A stretch of 34,305 bases of DNA from NCBI GenBank assembly GCA_003242955.1, contig QJPH01000294.1, positions 1 to 34,305 of the forward strand, given 5' to 3'. Under the pieces are notes generated by a model. The model worked only from the letters and a program-made list of their open reading frames with translations. It did not search any database and had not been told where the DNA came from. This stretch comes from Candidatus Methylumidiphilus alinenensis. GTDB taxonomy: Bacteria > Pseudomonadota > Gammaproteobacteria > Methylococcales > Methylococcaceae. A program made the translations under genes and the position numbers. This document shows, in pieces, positions 7,595 through 14,653 of the stretch (position 1 is its first letter; each line of letters opens with the position of its first letter).

Positions 7595-8026
7595 ACACTG
7601 CTGGAAAAAGGCATTCATGTCGGCGTGGTGGGTTTGCAGCCTTTAGGTAGCCAGCCCGACCCGGTGCTATGGTTTAATGATGTCGTGTATCAGATTGAAG
7701 ATAGCTTAAAGCTTCATACTGACACCTTGGCATGGTGGGAGCAGAACCAGCGACTAGGCCCGATGCAGCGGTTTATCAAATTCCTAGAAGAAGTGGTGTT
7801 AGGCGAGATAAAAGGGAATGTGGTGCTGTTTTTCGATGAAATCGACTCCGTGCTAAGGCTGCCCTTTGCCGATGATTTTTTTACCACCCTGCGTTCTTTT
7901 TACAATGCCCGTTCCACCAAACCCGAATTGAAAGGTCTGAGTTTCGCACTGTTGGGTGTCGCCACGGCCTCGGAATTTATCAAAGACCGTAACCGCACAC
8001 CGTTTAATATTGGGACTTCAATCCAG
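7595..8026 (+). pseudogene. AAA-like ATPase (AAA_35 type) remnant, both ends lost
   Basis: This frame encodes the middle of an AAA-like domain protein of the kind common in cyanobacteria and other accessory-rich genomes. Recognisable segments are GVVGLQPLGSQ (beta strand after the first helix), the Walker B stretch VVLFFDEIDSVLRLPF, and LLGVATASEFIKDRNRTPFN. The N-terminal part with the Walker A P-loop is absent, and the sequence is cut right after FNIGTSIQ, where a palindromic element begins. No start with a ribosome-binding site is seen; the first GTG is at 7625. I read it as a decayed gene whose two breakpoints both coincide with repeats. Confidence 0.75.
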
Positions 8027-8131
8027 CGTAAGCGTTCACTCCCCCCTGCCTTTTGCTGGGAGCGCGGCCATCTTGACCGCCATTTCAGCGGGCGTGACGC
8101 CCGCGCTCCCAAGGGGGAGTGAACACTTACG
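8027..8131. repeat. Palindromic element joining two gene remnants
   Basis: A 105-bp element with 19-bp imperfect inverted arms (8027-8045 and 8113-8131) and inner GC-rich arms containing GGGAGCGCGG and its complement. The AAA-like remnant ends on its left and the DUF4160 remnant begins on its right. Confidence 0.8.
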
Positions 8132-8234
8132 ACAAGTGCAGGTCTGGATTGACCTACACGAGGAAGAACTGATGGCGGACTGGACGCTGGCCGTCAATGG
8201 CGAGCCGGTTTTCCCCATTGATCCACTACGTTAA
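8126..8234 (+). pseudogene. DUF4160 C-terminal remnant
   Basis: The frame ending at the TAA at 8232-8234 encodes about 35 residues, LRQVQVWIDLHEEELMADW and on to a PIDPLR end. This matches the C-terminal end of DUF4160 proteins. The N-terminal half, including the start, is missing; the palindromic element takes its place. DUF4160 genes are usually followed by DUF2442, which is exactly what comes next, so the original pair can still be recognised. Confidence 0.7.
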
Positions 8235-8243
8235 GAGAATGCC

Positions 8244-8492
8244 ATGCTGCCAGCCGTCAACTCTGTACAAGCCTTGCCGAATTATCGCCTGTTATTGACT
8301 TTTGATAATGGCGAGCGCAAATGCTTCGATATGTCACCCTATCTACACTACCCAGTGTTTCAGCGTTTGCAGAACCCCGGGTTCTTTAAGCTGGCACGGA
8401 CAGATTACGGCATCTTCACCTGGCCGGGCGATATCGACTTCGCACCAGAAACCTTATATATCGACGGTGTTTCTGAGCCTAGGCAGGAATAG
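8244..8492 (+). CDS. DUF2442 domain protein
   Basis: An 82-residue protein of the DUF2442 family, small proteins usually paired with DUF4160 in what look like toxin-antitoxin-type or regulatory pairs. The family pattern is visible: LLLTFDNGERKCFDMSPYL (17-35), then PGFFKLARTDYGIFTWPGDI and FAPETLYIDG at the end. Intact, starting 9 bp after the stop of the broken DUF4160 partner. With its partner lost it is probably an orphan. The molecular function of the family is not established as far as I know. Confidence 0.8.
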   Translation: MLPAVNSVQALPNYRLLLTFDNGERKCFDMSPYLHYPVFQRLQNPGFFKLARTDYGIFTWPGDIDFAPETLYIDGVSEPRQE

Positions 8493-8499
8493 CATCGCC

Positions 8500-9039
8500 T
8501 CACCAAACCCCGGGTTGGAAACCCGTGTCATTGCGGATCGTCACCGTGTCGCCGCTCTGCGCCAGTACAAACAATCCTTGCCGGTAGGCGAAGCGGGCGG
8601 TGTCTTCCGGCACGACCATCCCTGCCACCGCTCCCATCACATGGAAGCCGGCATATTGCGGGAACAGCTTCTTGAATCGCTGCAAACGCCCGATATGCTC
8701 CTTGACATCGTCCACTTTCAACTCGCTTTTGACCTCAACCAACACCGCATCAAGGTCGTTGACCACTAGCAGGTCGATTTCCATCGCCTCTTGGTCGCGT
8801 TCGGCGTAAGCACCGCGAAACACCTGATGAACGGCAATGCCACGATCTTGGAACAAGCGCACAACAGCAGGCCGCACCATCTCTTCGACAAACTCACCCA
8901 AGCGGTTGCCCAGTCGCCCGATGGCTTGAGTCACTTCCTTTAACTTGCGGTCGGTTTCTTGCATCCTACGGTCGGTTTCCTCAGAACTAAGTGCAAGTTT
9001 GCGTAGGATTTCCCAGATTTCTTCTTGTATGGTAGCCAT
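8500..9039 (-). CDS. Coiled-coil PD-(D/E)XK nuclease-like protein (DUF3782-type)
   Basis: A 179-residue protein from the ATG at 9039; a GTG at 9078 would add 13 residues. The first 45 residues are charged and helical (IQEEIWEILRKL and repeated EETDRRMQETD-like segments), probably a short coiled coil. The second half has restriction-endonuclease-like signatures: EIDLLVVND with D89 and VLVEVKS with E102-x-K104. The upstream segment GEFVEEMVRPAVVRLF is typical for this widespread family. I chose the ATG because family members usually begin with a MATI-like sequence. The role is unknown. It converges with DUF2442 and does not share the domain layout of the gene overlapping rep. Confidence 0.75.
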   Translation of the reverse strand: MATIQEEIWEILRKLALSSEETDRRMQETDRKLKEVTQAIGRLGNRLGEFVEEMVRPAVVRLFQDRGIAVHQVFRGAYAERDQEAMEIDLLVVNDLDAVLVEVKSELKVDDVKEHIGRLQRFKKLFPQYAGFHVMGAVAGMVVPEDTARFAYRQGLFVLAQSGDTVTIRNDTGFQPGVW

Positions 9040-9104
9040 GGCAGCGGTTTCTGTGGATAAGTCAGGCAAGTATTTCACACCTTTGCGTCAGGTGTCCAGA
9101 ACTC

Positions 9105-10454
9105 CTATTTTCCAATACAAAAACTCCCAAAAACCCGGCCTAACAAATCCTCGGTGGTGAACGCGCCGGTGATTTCCGACAGGGCGTGTTGGGCTTGCCG
9201 TAGGTCTTCTGCCAGCAGTTCGGGGGCGCTATACTCTTCCAGTTGCCGCAAGCCATTTTCGACTGCCTCGCGGGCGCGGGTTAGGGCTTCAAGGTGGCGG
9301 CGGCGGGCGAGGAACACATCGCCGGCCCCGCTATCATAACCAGCACACTGTTTTAGATGTTGTCTGAGTGTTTCCACCCCCGCGCCGGTTTTCACCGACA
9401 GGGTAATTTCCACGCCGCTATCCGTTTCAAGCATTCCAGGTTCCTTACCCGTCAAGTCAATTTTGTTGCGGAGTCGGACGATGGGCAGGTTTTCCGTCCA
9501 TTCCGAAATCAAGTGGTCGCCATTTTTTGACTGCCGGTCATCCACCATCAATAATACGAGGTCGGCATGGCTGATCGCCTCACGCGCCCTCCGTATGCCC
9601 TCCTTTTCAACCAAGTCTGCCCCCTCTCGAAGGCCGGCGGTGTCGATGATGTGCAATGGCATCCCGTCAATCTGTATATATTCGCGCAACAGGTCGCGGG
9701 TAGTGCCGGCAATCGCAGTGACTATCGCCGTTTCGCGTCCGGCCAGGCAATTGAGCAGGCTGGATTTTCCGACATTGGGACGCCCAGCGATGACCACGGT
9801 CAGGCCATCACGCAACACACAGCCCTGTTTGGCCGAACGCTGGATTTGACCCAAGCGTAGTAGCAACTCGGACAGCCGCCCATGGATTGCGCCCTCGCCG
9901 AGGAAGTCGATTTCCTCGTCAACGAAGTCGATGGCGGCTTCCACATATAGGCGCAGATGGATTAATTCTTCAACCAAAGTGTTGACTAGTTTGGAGAATT
10001 CGCCTTGCAATGAGCGCTGGGCGGAACGGGCGGCTTGGACGGTGCTGCTTTCAATCAGATCGGCAATGGCTTCGGCTTGGGCTAAGTCGATCTTGTCGTT
10101 TAGGAAGGCGCGTTCTGAAAACTCGCCGGGTCGGGCCATGCGGACCCCCAGTGATAGGATGCACCGCATTAATAGGTCAAGGACCACCGGACTGCCATGG
10201 GCATGCAATTCCAACACATCTTCGCCGGTGAATGAGTGCGGCGCAGGGAAAAATAGCGCAAGGCCAGAGTCAATGGTGGTCCCGTCTTGGTCAAGAAAAG
10301 GCAGGAAATGGGCTTTACGCGCATGTAGCGACTTGCCAAGCACGAGCCGGATGACATGGGCCACCTTTGCACCGGATACTCGGATTACACCCACTCCGCC
10401 CTTGCCGGGGGGGGTGGCGACGGCCGCGATGGTTTCTTTTGGAAAAGTAGTCAT
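9105..10454 (-). CDS. mnmE: tRNA uridine-5-carboxymethylaminomethyl modification GTPase MnmE
   Basis: A 449-residue GTPase. With MnmG it adds a carboxymethylaminomethyl group to wobble U34 of several tRNAs, using a methylene-tetrahydrofolate-derived carbon. The N-terminal folate-binding domain has [18 protein letters not shown] (11-28). The G domain shows G1 GRPNVGKS (224-231), G2 TTRD (251-254), G3 DTAG (271-274) and a NKID G4. The protein ends in the hallmark CIGK, whose Cys is essential in E. coli. Length is normal. In many gammaproteobacteria mnmE lies beside yidC and rnpA; that context is not seen here. MnmA, which thiolates the same nucleotide, is encoded at 30695. Confidence 0.97.
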   Translation of the reverse strand: MTTFPKETIAAVATPPGKGGVGVIRVSGAKVAHVIRLVLGKSLHARKAHFLPFLDQDGTTIDSGLALFFPAPHSFTGEDVLELHAHGSPVVLDLLMRCILSLGVRMARPGEFSERAFLNDKIDLAQAEAIADLIESSTVQAARSAQRSLQGEFSKLVNTLVEELIHLRLYVEAAIDFVDEEIDFLGEGAIHGRLSELLLRLGQIQRSAKQGCVLRDGLTVVIAGRPNVGKSSLLNCLAGRETAIVTAIAGTTRDLLREYIQIDGMPLHIIDTAGLREGADLVEKEGIRRAREAISHADLVLLMVDDRQSKNGDHLISEWTENLPIVRLRNKIDLTGKEPGMLETDSGVEITLSVKTGAGVETLRQHLKQCAGYDSGAGDVFLARRRHLEALTRAREAVENGLRQLEEYSAPELLAEDLRQAQHALSEITGAFTTEDLLGRVFGSFCIGK

Positions 10455-10510
10455 ACTATTTTACCTGAATAGCAAGATTATTCAGCCAGTTCGCATCAAA
10501 TAGCCGTATT

Positions 10511-10610
10511 CGTCATTCCGGCAGGGATTGCCGGAATCCAGTGGCCATGGAGGGCAATCTACATTCACCTCCCTGTGTTCTGGATACCGGCAATCCCTGC
10601 CGGTATGACG
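10511..10610. repeat. 100-bp palindromic repeat, copy 1
   Basis: A 100-bp element with 30-bp imperfect inverted arms, starting CGTCATTCCGGCAGGGATTG and ending in its near-complement. It is one of three copies of identical length in this window, the others at 13162-13261 and 17612-17711. Copies 1 and 3 are nearly identical throughout. It stands alone between mnmE and the CCA enzyme gene. Confidence 0.9.
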
Positions 10611-10650
10611 CATATATTGGGTTAGCTGTAGCATCTTTCTCATCAGTCCC

Positions 10651-12039
10651 TCATACCCAAAATCGCGCCCAAGCGATAGCCCCCGGTAAATCGTTGAACT
10701 CCCCGTCGAGTTGGGCTTCAAACGCTGCTTTAAGCAACACACCTAGTTCCGGCCCGGACTTTAACCCCAAACTTTGCAAATCCCGCCCACGGAGGATGGG
10801 ATTGGGCGGTTTCTCCACCACGCCTAAACCTGCGGCCCGTTCTTGCAGCCAGTCCACCATAGGGCAAGGCCCTAATGCCTCCGCCGCAGTCCGTCCCCGA
10901 AAGTCCGCAAGAGCCAACCGACACAACGGCAGGATAGGGACGCGCAGGGCCAAGCGACGGATTGTCCCGTCTGTCACAGCTTGGCTAAGATTCTGCCGCC
11001 ACAATTGAAGAGGTTGGCCATGTTCGCGCACCAGTTTGCTTATCCGTTCGACCATTGAGGGCGGACAACCCATTTTCGCCAACAAAGCCCGTGTCGGCAC
11101 ATCGCCAGCGAACTCATGACCGGGATTGCGCCATACCCCATCTATCAACGTGGCTGTGGCCGGTTTGCCAAGATCGTGGCAAAGGGCGGCCAGCATCAGT
11201 TCCAATGTCTCGTTATCAGTCAGTTTCCCTTCCTTGCAGATTGCTGCACAGGCATCTAAAACCAAGTTGTTGTGAGTCCAGACGTCCCCTTCGGGATGGG
11301 CTGCGGGGTTGTGAGTCGCTCCCCGCAATTTTGCAAGTTCTGGAAACAAGGCCAGTGCGCCAGTGGCTTCCATGGCAAGCAAACCAACCGACGGTTGCTG
11401 TGACTTTAGCAGCAACTTCTTAAATTCTTCCCATATTCTTTCCGTGGAAAGGGTAAACAACTCCGCTTGCAGGGATCGGCATTTTGCCAGCGTGTCCCCA
11501 GCGATGGAAAAGCCGAAGCGGGCGGCGAACTGGCAGGCACGTAGCACCCGCAAAGGGTCTTCGTCGAAGGCATTGGACACATGCCGGATAATGCCAGCCT
11601 GAAGGTCTGCACACCCGCCCCAATGGTCAAGGAGTTCGCCAGTGCCTAGGTCCATGCCAATTGCGTTGATGGTGAAGTCGCGCCGCAAAGCTGCCTCGGC
11701 AAACGACATGCCGTGGTCATGGTCAACCTCAAACCCCCGGTGTCCCTGCCCGACTTTCCGTTCCCTGCGGGGCAGGGACACATCGATTTCCATGCCATCG
11801 ATTTTGGCTTTTAACACGCCAAAAGATTTGCCTACGCCATGGACTTTTGCCACGCTTTCAATCGCTGTCATCAATGCTTTGACAGGCAAGCCATAGGACT
11901 CAATATCGAAGTCCTTTGGGACAATGCCAAGAAGATGGTCACGAACCGCACCCCCGACAAGCACTGGCCGACCCCCGGCAGCAAGAATTGCACAAGCGAG
12001 CCGACTGACAGGTTTTGGTAATTGGGCTATGAGTGTCAT
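10651..12039 (-). CDS. cca: CCA-adding/polyA-type tRNA nucleotidyltransferase with HD domain
   Basis: A 462-residue class II nucleotidyltransferase that adds or repairs the 3' CCA of tRNAs. Catalytic features: GGAVRD (29-34), the metal-binding DFDIE (43-47), the third carboxylate in MEIDVSLPRR, and RRDFTINA (119-126). The base-discriminating segment EDPLRVLRACQFAARF follows. A C-terminal HD phosphohydrolase domain is present (H288-D289 in LCHDLGKP), as in the E. coli Cca enzyme, which has phosphatase and phosphodiesterase activity. Length and domain order support a Cca rather than a PcnB poly(A) polymerase. The five tRNAs in this window encode CCA, so its main work here is likely repair. Confidence 0.92.
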   Translation of the reverse strand: MTLIAQLPKPVSRLACAILAAGGRPVLVGGAVRDHLLGIVPKDFDIESYGLPVKALMTAIESVAKVHGVGKSFGVLKAKIDGMEIDVSLPRRERKVGQGHRGFEVDHDHGMSFAEAALRRDFTINAIGMDLGTGELLDHWGGCADLQAGIIRHVSNAFDEDPLRVLRACQFAARFGFSIAGDTLAKCRSLQAELFTLSTERIWEEFKKLLLKSQQPSVGLLAMEATGALALFPELAKLRGATHNPAAHPEGDVWTHNNLVLDACAAICKEGKLTDNETLELMLAALCHDLGKPATATLIDGVWRNPGHEFAGDVPTRALLAKMGCPPSMVERISKLVREHGQPLQLWRQNLSQAVTDGTIRRLALRVPILPLCRLALADFRGRTAAEALGPCPMVDWLQERAAGLGVVEKPPNPILRGRDLQSLGLKSGPELGVLLKAAFEAQLDGEFNDLPGAIAWARFWV

Positions 12040-12563
12040 TGCTACTCGGGTTGTTGGGTGTCAGGCTTAAGTCCCCCGGAATGTTTGCTCGTTCCCAAGC
12101 TCCCGCTCCACTGCCATTAAGTTAAGATGCATTAAGCGTGAAATCAGCCCTTGACGGAACGCCAAGCCCCAGCTTGGCGCGGTACACCCTCATGCCAAGC
12201 TGGGGCTTGGCGTTCCGATAAACGCTTAACTTAGGATATGGTCAAAAATAAATTCCTTGCACAGTAGGCCGGAATAAGCCCGTTTACGGGCGTTTCCGGC
12301 ATAACACCGACAGGTTTGGTCGGCGTGTGGCGTGTCTTTTCCGGAAACGCCCGCCGGGGCGGTCTTATTCCGGCCTACATTTGGCTTCTTTCGGGAAATT
12401 ATATTTGACCAAATCCTTAATGGCAGTGAAGCTCCCGCTCGGGAACCAGCCAATATTTGATTTTAACATGGTAGAGAGAAATACGCTGAACCTGACACTG
12501 TTTGATTAGCCGGGTCTAGGCGTATAATTCCCAGCATAAAATCGCCCTACAGAAGGTAAAACC
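12040..12563. other. Repeat-rich gap between cca and the 12564 gene
   Basis: This 524-bp gap has no supported gene. It is largely filled by one composite repeat (12084-12447) with nested palindromes. The promoter of the downstream gene probably lies between about 12450 and 12550; the leader has an AGAAGG Shine-Dalgarno close to the ATG at 12564. Confidence 0.65.
12084..12447. repeat. Composite repeat framed by CACTGCCATTAAG ends
   Basis: The outer arms match between 12109-12121 (CACTGCCATTAAG) and 12416-12428, with flanking similarity to TTTGCTCGTTCCCAAGCTCC. Nested inside are a hairpin with perfect 24-bp arms (12155-12178 and 12194-12217) and a larger palindrome from about 12232 to 12420. 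The larger palindrome has imperfect ends resembling AGGATATGGTCAAA and inner arms at about 12267-12379. The same outer frame recurs at 13111-13300 with different contents. Confidence 0.75.
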
Positions 12564-12926
12564 ATGGCTACTCAAGACACCTGCGTCACTATCGTACCTT
12601 ATTTTAAAGTCGGGGAAGGACATCTCGATGCTTTCAAGTCCCTATGTGGGCAGTTTGTCGAAAAAACCCTAACCGAACCGAAAGCTTTGTATTATGGTTT
12701 CAGCTTTGCCGGCGACCAGGTGCATTGCCGGGAAGGCTATGCCGATGCAGAGGGTTTGTTGACGCATCTGGACAATGTCGGGGCTTTGTTGCAACAGGCT
12801 TTGCAAATTGCCGAACTGACCCGCTTGGAAATTCACGGAACAGAAGATCAATTGGCCCAATTGCGCGGACCTTTGGCGGATTTAAACCCCGAATACTATA
12901 CGCTTGAATACGGTTTCCGCCGGTAA
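12564..12926 (+). CDS. Putative antibiotic-biosynthesis-monooxygenase-like (ABM fold) protein
   Basis: A 120-residue protein resembling small dimeric alpha/beta-barrel (ABM) proteins. VTIVPYFKVGEGHLDAFKSL (8-27) looks like the first strand and helix of that fold, and YYGFSFAGDQVHCREGYADA and LLTHLDNVGALLQQAL fit the second strand pair and helix. Some family members are quinol oxygenases, others have no known activity. No signal peptide is seen. A Shine-Dalgarno AGAAGG lies 9 bp before the ATG. It stands alone between repeat clusters, so the context gives no clue. The fold call is by pattern recognition and the substrate is unknown. Confidence 0.6.
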   Translation: MATQDTCVTIVPYFKVGEGHLDAFKSLCGQFVEKTLTEPKALYYGFSFAGDQVHCREGYADAEGLLTHLDNVGALLQQALQIAELTRLEIHGTEDQLAQLRGPLADLNPEYYTLEYGFRR

Positions 12927-12941
12927 GAATAGAAGATTCCC

Positions 12942-13102
12942 GCAATTCTCATTTTGGCAAAGATTGTAAGGGCGGGTTTGGAACCCACCCCTACGCATGC
13001 AATTTAAATTTATATTATCAATGTATTGTGAACAAGATACGGAATGTTGATTCGTAGGGGCGGGTTCCAAACCCGCCTGGTATTGTCCAAAACGAGAATT
13101 GC
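12942..13102. repeat. Palindromic element with GCAATTCTCATTTTG ends
   Basis: About 161 bp. The outer ends are GCAATTCTCATTTTG near 12942 and its complement near 13102. The inner arms contain GGCGGGTTCCAAACCCGCC-like inverted segments. It is the uninterrupted counterpart of the element at 17545-17775. Confidence 0.8.
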
Positions 13103-13110
13103 CGATAGAT

Positions 13111-13300
13111 TTTGCTCGTTCCCAAGCTCCTGCTTCACTGCCATTAAGTTAAGAAAAAACTCGTCGTTCCGGCAGGGATCGCCGGAACCTAGGCTCCATG
13201 GATGGCATAGATTGTTGGCATCCCTGCAATCTGGATTCCGGCGGTCCATGCCGGAATGACGGCTTAACTTAATGGCAGTGAAGCTCCTGCTTGGGAATGA
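13111..13300. repeat. Framed repeat carrying a 100-bp palindrome
   Basis: Perfect 18-bp inverted arms (13136-13153 and 13263-13280), extended by TTTGCTCGTTCCCAAGCTCC-like sequence, enclose almost exactly one copy of the 100-bp repeat. The same outer frame at 12084-12447 encloses different palindromes. Confidence 0.8.
13162..13261. repeat. 100-bp palindromic repeat, copy 2
   Basis: Same length and same terminal arms as the copies at 10511 and 17612, but with a diverged centre. It sits 8 bp from the left arm and 1 bp from the right arm of the framing element. Confidence 0.85.
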
Positions 13301-13440
13301 GGTTTTTGAAGCTCCAGCTTCCCGAAGAGCGGCCAAGCAGGAGCTTGCAATATAAGGGTTCCCAAGCCGGAGCTTGGGAACCAGCCAAATTAAGATTATG
13401 TCTGTCACACCGGCATGGTTCGCTGGAACCTAGACTCATT

Positions 13441-13509
13441 AGACTTTATCGGAAACCTAGTCGATGATTTAGCCGTTGCTGTGTCATTTGAAGGTTTCCG
13501 ATAAAGTCT
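13441..13509. repeat. 18-bp-arm hairpin directly upstream of tsaB
   Basis: Perfect 18-bp inverted arms AGACTTTATCGGAAACCT (13441-13458) and their complement (13492-13509) with a 33-bp loop. The hairpin ends 20 bp before the tsaB start codon, so it lies in the likely mRNA leader or marks the end of a repeat. Confidence 0.75.
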
Positions 13510-13529
13510 TAGATATTGAAAACGCTGTT

Positions 13530-14222
13530 ATGAAACTCCTTGCCCTAGAAACCTCCACCGAAGCCTGTTCTGCCGCCTTGTATCTGGACGGCGAAGTGGC
13601 CGAGCGTTATCAACTGGCCCCGCAGCAACATAACAAGTTGATTTTGCCAATGCTCGAATCCTTGCTGGTCGAGGCGGGCTTGAGCTTGCGGCAAATGGAT
13701 GCGCTGGCGTTCGGGCGGGGTCCGGGTTCGTTCACCGGGGTGCGTATCGCCGCTGGCATCGTGCAAGGGCTGGCTTTCGGTGCGGACTTGCCGGTTGCGC
13801 CGGTTTCCACCTTGGCGGCTATGGCAATGGATGTTTTTGCGGAAACCGACAGCCATTTAGCATTCCCCTGCATTGATGCACGGATAGGCGAAGTGTATTG
13901 GGGCATCTACCGGCGTGGAGAGGGTGGCTTGGCCGAATTAGTCGGCGTTGAGTCTGTAGGCGGGGCAGGGGAGGTGGAGTTTCCCGCTGAAGCCTCTGGC
14001 TTCGGCATAGGCAGTGGCTGGAGTGCTTATGCAGACCCATTGCGGGGACGGTTAGGCGAGGCGAAAGTCCATGGCATCTTGGCTGACCGCTTTCCCCGCG
14101 CCAGTTGGGTTGCCCACTTAGGGGTTGAAGTTTTCAGGCAGGGTGGCTGTGTGGCGGCGGAAGATGCCCAACCGGTCTATCTGCGTGACAAAGTGGCGAA
14201 GAAGAAGGGCGGGGGGTATTAG
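13530..14222 (+). CDS. tsaB: tRNA threonylcarbamoyladenosine biosynthesis protein TsaB
   Basis: A 230-residue ASKHA-fold protein, a catalytically inactive paralogue of TsaD. It scaffolds the TsaB-TsaD-TsaE complex that places threonylcarbamoyl on A37 of tRNAs reading ANN codons. Typical features: MKLLALETSTEACSAAL at the N-terminus, QHNKLILPMLESLL, and FGRGPGSFTGVRIAAG near 66-81. I chose the ATG at 13530 because the family begins with this MKLLALETS sequence; the frame extends 54 bp upstream only into repeat DNA. No Shine-Dalgarno is visible; the ATG follows GAAAACGCTGTT, a repeat-end sequence. Confidence 0.95.
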   Translation: MKLLALETSTEACSAALYLDGEVAERYQLAPQQHNKLILPMLESLLVEAGLSLRQMDALAFGRGPGSFTGVRIAAGIVQGLAFGADLPVAPVSTLAAMAMDVFAETDSHLAFPCIDARIGEVYWGIYRRGEGGLAELVGVESVGGAGEVEFPAEASGFGIGSGWSAYADPLRGRLGEAKVHGILADRFPRASWVAHLGVEVFRQGGCVAAEDAQPVYLRDKVAKKKGGGY

Positions 14223-14301
14223 GGCGTAGCCAATCAGTTAAGAGTTGCGATTTCCCCGCACTCCACAAACTCACCCAACGGGCTGAACGATGACCAAGGC
14301 C

Positions 14302-14363
14302 GCAAAGGGTTGCCGACCTACTGCGTATCAAGGACTGTAGGGCGGCAACCCTTTGCCGCCAAC
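14302..14363. repeat. 62-bp palindromic repeat, copy 1
   Basis: A hairpin-forming sequence starting GCAAAGGGTTGCCGACCTAC and ending in CCTTTGCCGCCAAC. A copy of identical length with only four differences lies at 33277-33338. A short piece is also present inside the element at 2951-3076. Confidence 0.85.
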
Positions 14364-14490
14364 TATTTCAAAACATAAACAAAGTAACTAATTTGTATAA
14401 AAAACGCTGTATCCCTTAATAACTTACTAAAAAATTCAGTTGAAACTTTTTAAAAAAAGGAGTCAGATGCCATCGGACATCGGATAGAGC

Positions 14491-14619
14491 TACAGCGTTT
14501 TCATCTTCAAAAAGTACCTTTAAATCATGACAGGCAATAGCATAAGCCACTGATTTAACGAAAGTCTTCACAAATGCGTAAGATTTATCCAGTAACTATT
14601 TGATGTTGAAAACGCTGTA
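14491..14619. repeat. Inverted pair of TACAGCGTTTTCATC ends
   Basis: TACAGCGTTTTCATC (14491-14505) and the inverted partner GATGTTGAAAACGCTGTA (14602-14619) bound about 129 bp of AT-rich sequence. Another inward or outward copy (AAAACGCTGTA) lies at 14401-14411. The same end sequence appears at 5722, 13518 and 33226. Confidence 0.7.
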
Positions 14620-14653
14620 AATCTACCGAATATAGAATTTTGAGGTAATTATT

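Larger units (their letters stand above)
12927..13529. other. Repeat-packed gap before tsaB
   Basis: This 600-bp gap has no supported gene. It holds four repeats in series: the element at 12942-13102, the framed 100-bp repeat at 13111-13300, a degenerate partial copy of the 100-bp family at about 13402-13436, and an 18-bp-arm hairpin at 13441-13509. Open frames in it are repeat translations. Confidence 0.75.
14223..14653. other. Repeat-rich gap between tsaB and the MBL-fold gene
   Basis: This 431-bp gap has no supported gene. It contains the 62-bp palindromic repeat at 14302-14363 and three copies of the GAAAACGCTGT motif, two of which form an inverted pair at 14491-14619. A promoter for the downstream gene should lie in the AT-rich final 150 bp but cannot be pinned down. 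Confidence 0.6.

Noticed and set aside
7625-8122. AAA-like frame as an intact gene
   Set aside because: It lacks the Walker A part and ends inside a palindromic element, so it is listed as a remnant.
9931-10503. 190-residue frame opposite mnmE
   Set aside because: It is the antisense shadow of a well-supported gene.
10482-10742. 86-residue minus-strand frame next to mnmE
   Set aside because: It covers the 100-bp repeat and part of the cca 3' end in another frame.
13010-13408. 132-residue minus-strand frame before tsaB
   Set aside because: It spans several inverted repeats and has no protein-like composition.
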